DNA from: Paenibacillus aquistagni
GTDB taxonomy: Bacteria; Bacillota; Bacilli; Paenibacillales; Paenibacillaceae
DNA length: 64,000 nucleotides
Assembly (NCBI RefSeq): GCF_900177815.1
Contig: NZ_FXAZ01000007.1
Coordinates: forward strand, 62,001 to 126,000
Direction: 5' to 3'
The notes below the pieces were generated by a model. It had not been told where the DNA came from. It searched no databases and was given only the letters and a program-made list of their open reading frames with translations. Positions within the stretch are counted from its first letter, which is position 1. Each line of letters opens with the position of its first letter. Shown one piece after another: positions 1 through 7,962 of this stretch. Position numbers and translations under genes: made by a program.

Positions 1-10
1 TCACCTCCTT
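1..10 (-). promoter_or_regulatory. Ribosome binding site of a gene off the left edge
   Basis: The reverse complement reads AAGGAGGTGA, a near-perfect Shine-Dalgarno sequence ending at the window edge. A minus-strand gene therefore probably starts just beyond position 1. The roughly 80 bases upstream (11-94) hold no gene and presumably its promoter, which I could not pin down. Confidence 0.6.
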
Positions 11-94
11 GTACTCTATTCTTATTCAGCTGAAGGGAAACGTGCATGGGTACTCTCTCATCTCAAAGACCCAATCTGCTAGATTCTTTGGACA

Positions 95-118
95 TAAAAA
101 AAGCACCGATAGGTGCTT
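95..118 (-). terminator. Rho-independent terminator after the Lys/Arg-rich gene
   Basis: On the minus strand a 7-bp stem (AAGCACC / GGTGCTT) with a four-base loop is followed by a run of T. It lies just after the stop codon of the gene at 125-586. Confidence 0.85.
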
Positions 119-124
119 GACACA

Positions 125-586
125 TTAATCCTTCTTTTTACGTTTCTTTTTCTCTTCAGTGGATCGAGTGCGCTTCTCCACTTTTTTCTTTTTGACGCGC
201 TCCTCCTTCAACCGATCCTCCCTCGCACGCTCCGACGAACGGCTGACAGGCCTCGCTTCCTCCCGCCGTGCTGCAGGTGGATTCATTCTTCTGCTTTGCT
301 CCTTTTTCCGCTGCTGCTCACGCATAAAAGCCTCGTAATCCGCCTGGTTGACGAGATTTTTTCGCTCTTCCTCATTTTTCTTTTGCTGATCCATATATTG
401 CGTAACTTGTCTAGAGAGATCATCGATCATGCGGCGCATCTGCTCTTTATTCTCATCCGACACGGGCTCTGTCGACTCCATCGAAATACCATTCCGTTGA
501 AAGGAGTCAGTGATCAGCAATTCAACGACACTATTAGGCAGCAGGAAACCTTCCTCTTTCTTTTCTTGATTTTCGTCCTGTGTCAT
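125..586 (-). CDS. Lys/Arg/Glu-rich hypothetical protein, possible spore coat-associated protein
   Basis: A 154-residue, highly charged protein with no recognised domain. The first 30 residues are mixed, the middle (about 40-110) is a Glu/Arg/Lys/Gln-rich predicted helix or coiled coil, and the C-terminus is almost pure Lys/Arg/Glu. The start is set at the ATG at 586: the AGGAGG lies 12 bases upstream, whereas an ATG 24 bases further up would place this ribosome binding site inside the coding region. A sigma-K-like promoter (638-665) upstream and the charged composition fit a late sporulation or coat-associated protein, but this is inference. No secretion signal or membrane segment. Confidence 0.75.
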   Translation of the reverse strand: MTQDENQEKKEEGFLLPNSVVELLITDSFQRNGISMESTEPVSDENKEQMRRMIDDLSRQVTQYMDQQKKNEEERKNLVNQADYEAFMREQQRKKEQSRRMNPPAARREEARPVSRSSERAREDRLKEERVKKKKVEKRTRSTEEKKKRKKKD

Positions 587-637
587 TCTAATGGGAGACC
601 TCCTAACCATTGATTACCTTTTCCTATATCGCCCTAT

Positions 638-665
638 TATTCTATGTTCATGTGCCGCTGTTGGT
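638..665 (-). promoter_or_regulatory. Candidate sigma-K promoter
   Basis: Minus strand: AC, 17 bases, then CATAGAATA, matching the sigma-K -10 pattern CATANNNTA and its short AC -35 element. It lies about 50 bases upstream of the start at 586. The same AC-17-CATANNNTA layout recurs before gerE and two glycosyltransferases in this window. The rest of 666-876 shows no convincing gene. Confidence 0.45.
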
Positions 666-876
666 ATGGTTGATCGCGTAGAGGAGAGGAGAAGCCTCCA
701 AATATAAGCCTGAATGTATCCCAAAGCACCTGATAAGAGGCTATCGAATAAGCTGTTATGATCGCCGTTAGTCGAAAAAGCAACAAACATGATGCGAAAA
801 TAAAGTTTTCTTATGAAAAAAACGGATACAGGCAATAACAGCTACAACCACCGGCTTAACAGTTGGCTTCCAGTGC

Positions 877-917
877 AAAAAAATCTCGCAGCAGCTTAGA
901 AGCCGCAACGAGATTTT
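877..917 (-). terminator. Terminator after xylB
   Basis: Minus strand: AAAATCTCG pairs with CGAGATTTT, with GCTT/AAGC pairing inside the loop region, followed by a T-run. It sits about 20 bases after the xylB stop. Confidence 0.85.
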
Positions 918-938
918 CATGTAGACGAGCATATCTAA

Positions 939-2432
939 TTAACGATAAGGCGCCAAGCATTCATTCAATGCCTTCGTGGCCTGATAAATCTGCTTATAGA
1001 TCCCATACAGCCCTCTATAGATCAGCTGCCGCTCAGGATCAGGATGCCAGCGCCCCGCCTGCTTGACGAAGCTCGCAACCGCTTCTTCCATCGATTCAAA
1101 CCAACCGCAGCCATAGGCGGCAATAATGGCTGCTCCCATCGCGGGTCCCTGCTCTCGCTCTAATCGTACGACATCGAGGCCAAAAATATCCGCTTGCATT
1201 TGCAGCCATGCTTCATTTTTAGCTCCGCCGCCAATCGCAATCACCTCTTGAATCACTTTACCGCTGTCACGAAGCATATCAAGTGATTCACACAGCGAGA
1301 AGGTTACACCTTCCATGACGGCCCTGGCTACCTGCGTGCGAGTATGCTTGCTGTCAAGCCCAATGAAGCTGGCTCGAATATTCGCATCCGCATGAGGTGT
1401 GCGCTCTCCGGCCAGATAAGGCGTAAACAATAAGCCGCCCGCGCCTGGCGGCACACGTTCAATACCCGCGAGCAGCTCCTCGAAGCTCATCTCGCTTGCA
1501 AACGCATCTCTGAACCACTGCATGCTGTATCCTGCCGCAAGCGTAACCCCCATCACATAATATCCATCGGGGATGCTGTGGTTAAAATAATGCAGTCTCC
1601 CTCGATAATCAGCATCGACGCGCTCCTCATATGCCAGCACGACACCTGAGGTGCCAATGCTGCACATCGCCGTGCACGGCTTGATTATGCCTGCCCCAAT
1701 AGCCCCGCAGGCATTGTCTGCCCCGCCTGCAAACACGCGAACTCGCTCATGAAGGCCCATGCGCTCAGCCACATGAGGCAGCAGCGTGCCTGTGTCTGCA
1801 GCAGATTCAACCAGCGGCGGGAGCATTGCTGTCGGGATGCCATTCGCTTCCGCAATCTCTTCGCTCCAACGCTGCTCTACAATGTTAAGCAGCAGTGTGC
1901 CTGCCGCATCGGACAGATCTAGGCCAAGCTGACCTGTCATGCGATAGCGAACATAATCCTTGGGCAGCAAGAAGACCTTGGCCTGCTGCCAAATGTCAGG
2001 CTCATGCTGCTTCACCCATAACAACTTCGGAAGCGTAAAGCCTTCCAACGCTCGGTTTCTTGCAACATCAAGCAGCCTCTCGCCAAGCCGCTCCTCAATG
2101 TCCCTGCATTCATCACTCGTTCGTGTATCATTCCATAGAATCGCAGGCCTTAGCACCTCTCCTCGGTCATCAAGAAGCACCAAGCCATGCATCTGTCCAG
2201 AATAGCTCAGTCCCTCCACCTCTTCAGGCTGCACACCTGTCTTCTGTATCAGCTCCGACACCGCATCCATAGTGCCCTGGAACCAATCCTCAGGCTGCTG
2301 CTCTCGGTACCCCGGCTGCTCCTGATACAGCGGATACACGCGGGATGCTTCATCAATAACCATGCCGCTTCGACTGACCATAATTGCCTTTACTGCACTC
2401 GTTCCAAGATCAATGCCGATCACGTAAGACAT
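939..2432 (-). CDS. xylB: Xylulokinase
   Basis: ATP-dependent phosphorylation of D-xylulose to D-xylulose 5-phosphate, the second step of the xylose isomerase pathway, in the cytoplasm. The 497-residue length fits the FGGY kinase family. The N-terminal phosphate-binding motif IDLGTSAVK is at residues 7-15, SGQMHG and the WNDTR substrate motif are in the first domain, and the C-terminal FGGY region carries GGGAKNEAWLQMQADIFG. AAGGAGG precedes the ATG. It lies 91 bp downstream of xylA on the same strand and is followed by a terminator, so it is the last gene of a xylAB operon, presumably repressed by XylR at the operator before xylA. Confidence 0.96.
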   Translation of the reverse strand: MSYVIGIDLGTSAVKAIMVSRSGMVIDEASRVYPLYQEQPGYREQQPEDWFQGTMDAVSELIQKTGVQPEEVEGLSYSGQMHGLVLLDDRGEVLRPAILWNDTRTSDECRDIEERLGERLLDVARNRALEGFTLPKLLWVKQHEPDIWQQAKVFLLPKDYVRYRMTGQLGLDLSDAAGTLLLNIVEQRWSEEIAEANGIPTAMLPPLVESAADTGTLLPHVAERMGLHERVRVFAGGADNACGAIGAGIIKPCTAMCSIGTSGVVLAYEERVDADYRGRLHYFNHSIPDGYYVMGVTLAAGYSMQWFRDAFASEMSFEELLAGIERVPPGAGGLLFTPYLAGERTPHADANIRASFIGLDSKHTRTQVARAVMEGVTFSLCESLDMLRDSGKVIQEVIAIGGGAKNEAWLQMQADIFGLDVVRLEREQGPAMGAAIIAAYGCGWFESMEEAVASFVKQAGRWHPDPERQLIYRGLYGIYKQIYQATKALNECLAPYR

Positions 2433-2523
2433 GCTTCCCCCTCCTTACCGTTTTCTTATCGTACATATAAAGCAATGACATGCATCTTGAATCGAGTGCA
2501 GGCATGTTTTCTTATTCAAGGGA

Positions 2524-3840
2524 TCATTCATTATTCCAGATGTACTGATTCAATATCGATCTTAACTGCTCCTGATGACCGGATGCATTGCGTCTAATCC
2601 CATGCTCTAGTGCGTAGGCTTCCAGCGTCTTCAGGTTCGCTTCTCCTGACACAATCTCAAGCCCAATCCCTTCCTTGAAGCTTGCGTAGCGCTTATCCAT
2701 GATTTGTTCAAATACGCGCTCCTTCAATAGCTTCGCAGCTACCTTCAAGCCTTTCGCATAAGCATCCATTCCCGCAATATGAGCAAGGAACAGATCTTCT
2801 TTCTCAAATGAACCTCGGCGCACCTTGGCATCAAAGTTAATGCCGCCTTGATGAAGCCCTCCATTTCTCAACACTTCAAGCATCGTTAGCGTGGTGCTGT
2901 ACAGATCTGTTGGGAACTCATCCGTATCCCAGCCGAGCAGCAGGTCGCCCTGATTGGCATCGAGTGAGCCAAGCACCCCATGAATGCGTGCATAATGCAG
3001 CTCATGCTCAAACGTATGCTGAGCAAGCGTTGCGTGATTGGCTTCCAAATTCAGCTTAAAGTGCTCCAGCAGTTCATATTTTTGCAAAAAGGCTACTGCT
3101 GAGGCTGCATCAAAGTCATACTGGTGCTTCATCGGCTCCTTCGGCTTAGGCTCAATCAGGAACTGCGCCTCAAAGCCGATCTCCTTCGCATAATCCACCG
3201 CCATATGGAATAAGCGAGCCATATTGTCCAATTCCAGCTCCATATTCGTATTGAGCAGCGTCTCATACCCTTCACGCCCGCCCCAGAATACATAGTTGAG
3301 AGCTCCGAGCTCCTTCCCAACCTCAAGCCCTTTTTTCACCTGTGCGGCTGCATAAGCGAACACATCCGCATTGCAAGTCGTGGCTGCGCCGTGCACATAT
3401 CGCGGATGGGAAAACATATTCTGCGTGTTCCACAGCAGCTTGCGTCCGGTTGAGGCCATATATTCCTTCATCATGCTGACAATAACATCGATGTTGCGAT
3501 TCGTCTCGCGAAGCGTTGCTCCTTCCGGCGCAATATCTCGATCGTGGAAGCAGAAGTACTTCAAGCCAAGCTTCTCCATCAGTTCGAAGGCCGCCTCCAC
3601 GCGGGCCTTGGCCAGATCCATGCCGTCATAGCCACGGAAAGGACGCTCCATCACATCATCGCCAAATGGGTCACTTCCGCCATAGGTTAAGGTGTGCCAA
3701 TACGCCATCGCAAACCGAAGATGCTCCTCCATTGTCTTGCCAAGCACGATTTCCTTAGGATTGTATTGCTTAAACGCGAACGGATTTTTGGAATATGCCC
3801 CTTCATATGTAACTTTGGCAACGCTATCAAAATAAGCCAT
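2524..3840 (-). CDS. xylA: Xylose isomerase
   Basis: Converts D-xylose to D-xylulose using divalent metal ions. About 438 residues, the size of the long (class II) bacterial xylose isomerases. Family motifs visible: YFCFHDRD with the catalytic His and Asp, WGGREGYE, the metal-ligand region [18 protein letters not shown], and [17 protein letters not shown]. Two adjacent ATGs could start the gene; the second (3840) is 7 bases from GGGAGG and is preferred. It is the first gene of xylA-xylB and is transcribed away from xylR. A xylO-like operator and a cre-like site lie upstream. Confidence 0.97.
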   Translation of the reverse strand: MAYFDSVAKVTYEGAYSKNPFAFKQYNPKEIVLGKTMEEHLRFAMAYWHTLTYGGSDPFGDDVMERPFRGYDGMDLAKARVEAAFELMEKLGLKYFCFHDRDIAPEGATLRETNRNIDVIVSMMKEYMASTGRKLLWNTQNMFSHPRYVHGAATTCNADVFAYAAAQVKKGLEVGKELGALNYVFWGGREGYETLLNTNMELELDNMARLFHMAVDYAKEIGFEAQFLIEPKPKEPMKHQYDFDAASAVAFLQKYELLEHFKLNLEANHATLAQHTFEHELHYARIHGVLGSLDANQGDLLLGWDTDEFPTDLYSTTLTMLEVLRNGGLHQGGINFDAKVRRGSFEKEDLFLAHIAGMDAYAKGLKVAAKLLKERVFEQIMDKRYASFKEGIGLEIVSGEANLKTLEAYALEHGIRRNASGHQEQLRSILNQYIWNNE

Positions 3841-3888
3841 CATGATGCCTCCCTGATCTAAATTATGATCATACTAGCACAATCCGAC

Positions 3889-3913
3889 CAACTTTGTCTA
3901 TCCAATAAACTAA
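3889..3913 (-). promoter_or_regulatory. xylO-like XylR operator
   Basis: On the minus strand the 25 bases begin TTAGTTTATTGG and contain ACAAAGT. By my alignment they match about 16 of 25 positions of the Bacillus xylO palindrome, the best conserved part being TTAGTTT. It lies 50-70 bases upstream of xylA. A possible promoter overlapping its right edge is TTGGTC, 18 bases, CATAAT. Binding by the divergent xylR product would give xylose-inducible expression. Confidence 0.65.
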
Positions 3914-3940
3914 GTACTTTGCAAAGCTTTTTCCATCTCT

Positions 3941-3955
3941 AGCACTCGCTTTCAT
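3941..3955 (-). promoter_or_regulatory. cre-like CcpA site
   Basis: Minus strand ATGAAAGCGAGTGCT matches the cre consensus WTGNAANCGNWNNCW at all defined positions except one W. It lies in the xylA-xylR intergenic region about 100 bases upstream of xylA. Carbon catabolite repression of xylose genes through CcpA is usual in Bacillus, where the cre may lie elsewhere. Confidence 0.5.
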
Positions 3956-4055
3956 CTAAATAAGCATTTCTTGCACATTTCCTCATTTCTAACTAGACTA
4001 GAGAGAGCAAATTCTTTATTTACCTCCTAAACAAAGATGAGATAGGAAGATGGTC

Positions 4056-5222
4056 GTGAGTATAACTGGAGATCAAGCATTAGTCAAAAAAATAAATATG
4101 TCGCTTGCCCTTGAGACGATTCGGGTTCATGCCCCTGTATCTCGTGCACAAGTTGCGGAGCTGACTGGCCTTAATAAGGCAACCGTCTCGAATCTAGTCA
4201 GCGATCTCTTGGAGCAGCAGCTCGTCACAGAGATCGGTCCAGGCCAGTCCAGCGGAGGCCGCAAGCCGCTGCTGCTGCTGTTCAACCGCCACGCAGGACA
4301 CTCGATCGGCATTCATCTGGATGTGCATTCCTTCTCCATCGCACTATGCGATCTTTCCGGGCAGATCCTTTTCGAGAAGCTCAACTTGCGTCTGCTTCAT
4401 TCGGACCCCGTACAAGTTACGGAGCAGCTAAGCAGCGTTATCCAAGAGCTCATTGATCTCGCACCAGCCTCTCCCTACGGGGTGATCGGAATCGGTGTTG
4501 GTGCTCCGGGCATGGTGGATGAGCAGGGCTGCGTATTGTTTGCACCCAACCTTGGGTGGGAGCAGATTCCATTGAGACAATGGCTTCAGGATCGCTTCAC
4601 TCACATCCCTGTGCTTGTGGATAATGAAGCCAATGCAGGCGCCATTGGCGAATATGAATACGGAGCAGGCAAGCATGTCCAGCATCTTATCTATGTAAGC
4701 GCGGGGGCAGGCATCGGAACAGGCATCATGACCCGCGGCGAGATCTTCCGCGGAGCAATGGGTTACTCCGGTGAGCTTGGTCATATGACCATTGATGTTC
4801 ATGGACGAAAATGCAGCTGCGGCAATCGCGGCTGCTGGGAGCTGTACGCTTCAGAGAAGGCTATCCTTGATCCGCAGAAGAGCCTTCCCTTTCATACTCT
4901 TTATGAAGCGATACAAGCGGCGGAGCGAGATGATGCCGATGCGCTCCATTTCCTTTATCAGCTAGGCGAATACTTGGGTATTGGCATTGCAAATCTTGTC
5001 AATGGTTTCAATCCGGATCTGATTATCATCGGCAATCAATTTGCCCATTTGGAACGATGGATCAAAGCCGCTGTCCTGCGGAGCGTGAAGCAGCGCGCGC
5101 TTCAATCTCATCAGCAAAACCTGAACATCGTATATGCCCCGCTTCAGCAGCGCTCTACACTGCTTGGTGCCGCTAACCAAGCCATACGATCGTTCGTCGG
5201 ACGAGCAAAGGTGACGGTGTAA
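4056..5222 (+). CDS. xylR: Xylose-responsive repressor, ROK family
   Basis: A 388-residue ROK repressor with an N-terminal winged helix-turn-helix (about residues 15-65, including ELTGLNKATVSNLV) and a sugar kinase-like domain. The ROK zinc motif is visible as CSCGNRGCWELYASEKA, preceded by GELGHMTID, and the sequence is close to Bacillus XylR throughout. It should bind xylO without xylose and release it with xylose. The GTG at 4056 is preferred over the ATG at 4050: AGGA lies 9 bases before the GTG but only 3 before the ATG, and the GTG start matches the length of the Bacillus N-terminus. Divergent from xylA. Confidence 0.93.
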   Translation: MSITGDQALVKKINMSLALETIRVHAPVSRAQVAELTGLNKATVSNLVSDLLEQQLVTEIGPGQSSGGRKPLLLLFNRHAGHSIGIHLDVHSFSIALCDLSGQILFEKLNLRLLHSDPVQVTEQLSSVIQELIDLAPASPYGVIGIGVGAPGMVDEQGCVLFAPNLGWEQIPLRQWLQDRFTHIPVLVDNEANAGAIGEYEYGAGKHVQHLIYVSAGAGIGTGIMTRGEIFRGAMGYSGELGHMTIDVHGRKCSCGNRGCWELYASEKAILDPQKSLPFHTLYEAIQAAERDDADALHFLYQLGEYLGIGIANLVNGFNPDLIIIGNQFAHLERWIKAAVLRSVKQRALQSHQQNLNIVYAPLQQRSTLLGAANQAIRSFVGRAKVTV

Positions 5223-5261
5223 CTGCGTAAGAGGTTCGCTTCGTCAAAAATAAAGCGCCTT

Positions 5262-5304
5262 GCCTTCTTTCTCTCCTGCTTGCGGGCAGTCAGAGAAAGC
5301 AGGC
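5262..5304. other. Imperfect hairpin downstream of xylR
   Basis: GCCTtCTTTCTCT pairs with AGAGAAAGcAGGC around a loop of about 17 bases. It lies between the xylR stop and the 3' end of gerE and could act as a processing or weak termination structure for either gene; no T-run directly follows it on either strand. Confidence 0.35.
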
Positions 5305-5422
5305 TTGACGCTGTCATCTATTCGACGCAAGCGTAACCGACTTGCGCATCGTGACCCACCTTCCCGCACCGCTATCGTACGGTGAAGGAATTAGAAGGTT
5401 GCATTCAGGGCGATAGGTATTG

Positions 5423-5505
5423 TCAGATCTTTAACTCCCCAAGCTTTATCAGCTCGACTACCGCTTGCGACCGACCCTTCACGTTTAATTTCTGCATCAC
5501 ATTCG
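5423..5505 (-). pseudogene. gerE: 3' fragment of gerE (codons 52-74)
   Basis: Minus-strand translation after the shared core gives a C-terminal GerE tail: QKLNVKGRSQAVVELIKLG followed by ELKI and a stop. B. subtilis GerE ends with almost the same sequence, QKLGVKGRSQAVVELLRMG and ELEL. These are the last helices of the LuxR-type DNA-binding domain. The fragment has no start and no ribosome binding site of its own and abuts the recombinase gene. The other part of gerE is at 20296-20448, same strand and correct order. It is better understood as a gene segment awaiting rejoining than as a decayed gene. Confidence 0.93.
5495..5505 (-). repeat. Attachment-site core, recombinase side
   Basis: Minus strand CGAATGTGATG, identical to the copy at 20296-20306. 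Extended over 17 bp the two sites agree at 15 positions. On this side the core is part of a small palindrome (CATCA / TGATG arms). The recombinase stop codon is 12 bp away. A crossover anywhere in the 11 bp restores the gerE frame. Confidence 0.85.
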
Positions 5506-5517
5506 TGATGTATTCTG

Positions 5518-7122
5518 TTAGGCATTCTGCCAAGCTTCACCTGAGCGATAGGTCAGATACACCTTGATCTGTCCATCTTCATTCACTTCGATGCGTTCAA
5601 TCCAATGCTTGATGAATCGGGCCTCTTCATCTACAGAAGCATCTGACAGGACTGCTTGACTCAGCAGCTGCTCCAATCGTTCGCGCGCATGCTCCTCGAT
5701 TGCTGATTGCTGCCAATCCTTGCCCTCAGCAGATTCAAGCTGCTCCCACTGCTGCTCACAGCGCTTAAGCTCCTGTTCGAATCGCTCCCGCTCATACTCA
5801 TACTGCTTGGGATCGAGTTCACAATCGAGAAGCGATTTCTTAAGCCTATACAGCGCCTCGCGGTAGCGGCTGATCTTAAGCTGCAGCTGCTCCTGTTCCA
5901 GCATCTCGCTCGATGTGCTGTCGAAGCAATCCCGCTGCCGTTCGAGCAGCTCTTCAGCGCTTATAAGCTGCTGCATCATGGCCGCGAGCTGCTTGCGGAT
6001 CTCCTGACAGAACGGCTCATAAGGCAGCCAATATGCATTGCTGCAGCCTGCTCTGCCTTGTCGTCTGCGCTTGGAGCAAACCAAATATCGATACTCGCTT
6101 CTGCCGCTGTTGCTGCCGCGCGACTTCACACTCACCATCGCTGAGCTGCACTCCTTGCATGTTATCAGCCCTGCAAAGACATTGACCTTATGGCGGACGC
6201 CGCCCCGTTTGCCGCCTCCCCGTTCAAGCCGCAGCTGCTGCGCCTTCTCGAATACTTTCACATCAATGATCGGCGGATGGGTGACTTCCTGCAGCGATTG
6301 CTCCCATAGTGTTCGTTCTCGCTGCACCAATTTCTTTTTGCGATGATGAAGATCTTCTAACTGATGAACCTTCACAATTTCATATTTGCTAAACCAGTTT
6401 TCCCCCGTATAGACCGCATTCTGCAGGATGCGCTGTATGGTTGTCACTCCCCAGCACCCGCGCTTCGGAGAAGGAATGCCCTGCTCATTCAAATGCTTTA
6501 CAATCGCCTTTTCCCCGTACTGGTGCTCGGTGTAGAGGTCAAAGATCTCACGTACAATCTGCTGCTGCATGGGATCGGGATCAAGCGATTTGCGCCCGTT
6601 AATCTCAGTCTTCCGGTATCCATAAGGCGCAATGCTGCCTGTAAAATTGCCTTTGAGCCCTGATTGACGAAGCCCTCTTCTGGAGCTTAAGCTGATCAAC
6701 TCGCTTTGCTTTTGATTCACTGCAGCGAAGATCTGAAACTTAAACTCATCATTGTCGAGATACGAGTCAAAGTTCTCGTCAATCGATATTAAGCGAATCG
6801 ACAGCGAATCCACCAGCATTCGCTTGAGCATCAAGGAGTCCATCATATCCCGAGAAAATCGTGACAGTGAAGCAAAGATAACTGCCTTAAAGTCCCCCTC
6901 CTTCGCATGCGCCATCAGCTGCTTGATGGCAAGACGATCGACGATGCTCGTTCCTGTATCCCGATCCTCGAACACCAGTTCATCCGGCTGCCTGAAGCCA
7001 AGCAGCCTTGCTTTCTCGCGGCAAATGCCAAGCTGATGCTCAGGGCTGTCGCGCTGACTCTCCTTCGTTGTGCTGACTCGGACGTATACTGCTGCATCGA
7101 TAAGCTGCTCCGCTTGTTTCAT
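5518..7122 (-). CDS. Large serine site-specific recombinase
   Basis: About 534 residues. The N-terminal resolvase domain has the catalytic serine at residue 17 in YVRVSTTKESQ and the FASLSRFSRDMMDS segment. The recombinase domain follows with APYGYRKTE, then a zinc ribbon (CKECSSAM with later cysteines near CSKRRRQGRAGC) and a long C-terminal coiled coil typical of large serine integrases. It should catalyse integration and excision at the 11-bp core in gerE. The start is set at the ATG at 7122: GGGAGG lies 9 bases upstream, while the ATG at 7149 would put this site inside the coding region. Size and role resemble SpoIVCA. It is preceded by a small gene and set apart from the pilus operon by a terminator. 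I found no convincing sigma-E or sigma-K promoter. Confidence 0.93.
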   Translation of the reverse strand: MKQAEQLIDAAVYVRVSTTKESQRDSPEHQLGICREKARLLGFRQPDELVFEDRDTGTSIVDRLAIKQLMAHAKEGDFKAVIFASLSRFSRDMMDSLMLKRMLVDSLSIRLISIDENFDSYLDNDEFKFQIFAAVNQKQSELISLSSRRGLRQSGLKGNFTGSIAPYGYRKTEINGRKSLDPDPMQQQIVREIFDLYTEHQYGEKAIVKHLNEQGIPSPKRGCWGVTTIQRILQNAVYTGENWFSKYEIVKVHQLEDLHHRKKKLVQRERTLWEQSLQEVTHPPIIDVKVFEKAQQLRLERGGGKRGGVRHKVNVFAGLITCKECSSAMVSVKSRGSNSGRSEYRYLVCSKRRRQGRAGCSNAYWLPYEPFCQEIRKQLAAMMQQLISAEELLERQRDCFDSTSSEMLEQEQLQLKISRYREALYRLKKSLLDCELDPKQYEYERERFEQELKRCEQQWEQLESAEGKDWQQSAIEEHARERLEQLLSQAVLSDASVDEEARFIKHWIERIEVNEDGQIKVYLTYRSGEAWQNA

Positions 7123-7197
7123 ACGCATACGCCTCCCTCGTTGAAGCATATAGGACTGCCGCAGACTGTGCTTCTCTTATTTGCTCTTACTTTGATC

Positions 7198-7350
7198 TTA
7201 CTTGCTCACTTTGCTGTTCCTTACTCCCCTTACTGCCTTCGCCTCATGCACCGCTCGCTTCACGATTGTTCTTGCTAACGAATCCAACAGCACTTTGGGG
7301 TCTTTCATACCCTGATGATAATGAATCGTAAAGCTCTGATTCTTCTTCAC
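7198..7350 (-). CDS. Small basic protein upstream of the recombinase; possible directionality factor
   Basis: A 50-residue protein starting at a GTG with an excellent AAGGAGGG 7 bases upstream. It begins VKKNQSFTIHYHQGMKDP and ends with a Lys/Arg-rich helix. It lies 75 bp before the recombinase, between it and the terminator of the pilus operon, so the two probably share a transcript. I recognise no family. Recombination directionality factors of serine integrases are often small and basic (SprB of SP-beta is an example), which makes that role a reasonable but untested guess. Confidence 0.7.
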   Translation of the reverse strand: MKKNQSFTIHYHQGMKDPKVLLDSLARTIVKRAVHEAKAVRGVRNSKVSK

Positions 7351-7422
7351 TCAGCATCCCTCCTTGGTTGTTACTACAACCTATTCGAAGAGAAGCTTGG
7401 TCTATGATTCATGTGCACACGC

Positions 7423-7468
7423 AAAAAAAGACCCTAGCGGCCACTGCGATGAAGTGGTCGTTAAGGTC
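7423..7468 (-). terminator. Terminator of the pilus operon
   Basis: Minus strand: a stem of about 16 bp with a few mismatches (outer GACC / GGTC, inner CCACT / AGTGG) followed by seven T. It separates the pilus operon from the small protein and recombinase. The bases between 7469 and 7630 hold nothing else I recognise. Confidence 0.9.
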
Positions 7469-7630
7469 CTCGTTTACATATGATGATCTGCTGATTTGAA
7501 GTTGCGCCCACAGCCTCACATGAAACACCCTTGTAGTAGGCGACTGCTTCAATGAATCGCCATCTGATACAGCAATAGCTGCTCGTGGCTTTACAAAAAA
7601 GCTTAGCTCAACCTCTATCCGCCTTGTATC

Positions 7631-7930
7631 TTAGATGGAGGAAGCCGAGCCGCTTTCTTCATTATAATAGTAAACATCCTCCGTGACTGAGCCTTTCCAT
7701 GGCGTCCACCATTTGCTATCCAGATGAACCACGATAAGCAGGGTCTCTTCGCCGATATGCTGAATCGCTTGGTACATATGATTTGACTTATAGCACTCAT
7801 GCACATCCTCGCGGCTGTCGTACACCTGTACGATCTTGCGATAAATATGCTTAGCACTTTTGATGGAAGTGACCGGAGAATGCGGATACGAGTCACACAA
7901 AGTTAGATTTTTGAATTTCTTCGGCTTCAT
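7631..7930 (-). CDS. Hypothetical protein, last gene of the pilus operon
   Basis: A 99-residue protein starting MKPKKFKNLTLCDSYPHSP, rich in aromatic and charged residues (for example DSKWWTPWKG), with no signal peptide or membrane segment. The ribosome binding site AGGGGG is close to the ATG, and the gene follows the response regulator after 32 bp, before the operon terminator. An alternative ORF of 93 residues in another frame lacks such a start. Function unknown; context suggests a role tied to the pilus or its regulator. Confidence 0.75.
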   Translation of the reverse strand: MKPKKFKNLTLCDSYPHSPVTSIKSAKHIYRKIVQVYDSREDVHECYKSNHMYQAIQHIGEETLLIVVHLDSKWWTPWKGSVTEDVYYYNEESGSASSI

Positions 7931-7962
7931 GCTGATCCCCCTTAACTTTGTTCCTCCATCGA

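Noticed and set aside
113..613. Long open frame opposite the Lys/Arg-rich gene
   Set aside because: It is a hydrophobic mirror of the charged minus-strand gene, without a ribosome binding site.
614..835. 73-residue minus-strand frame
   Set aside because: No ribosome binding site, covers the candidate promoter of the gene at 125-586, and has no protein-like pattern.
7351..7422. sigma-E promoter for the recombinase (TCATAGA ... AATAGGTT)
   Set aside because: Only about half of the -10 consensus is matched; too weak to report as a feature.
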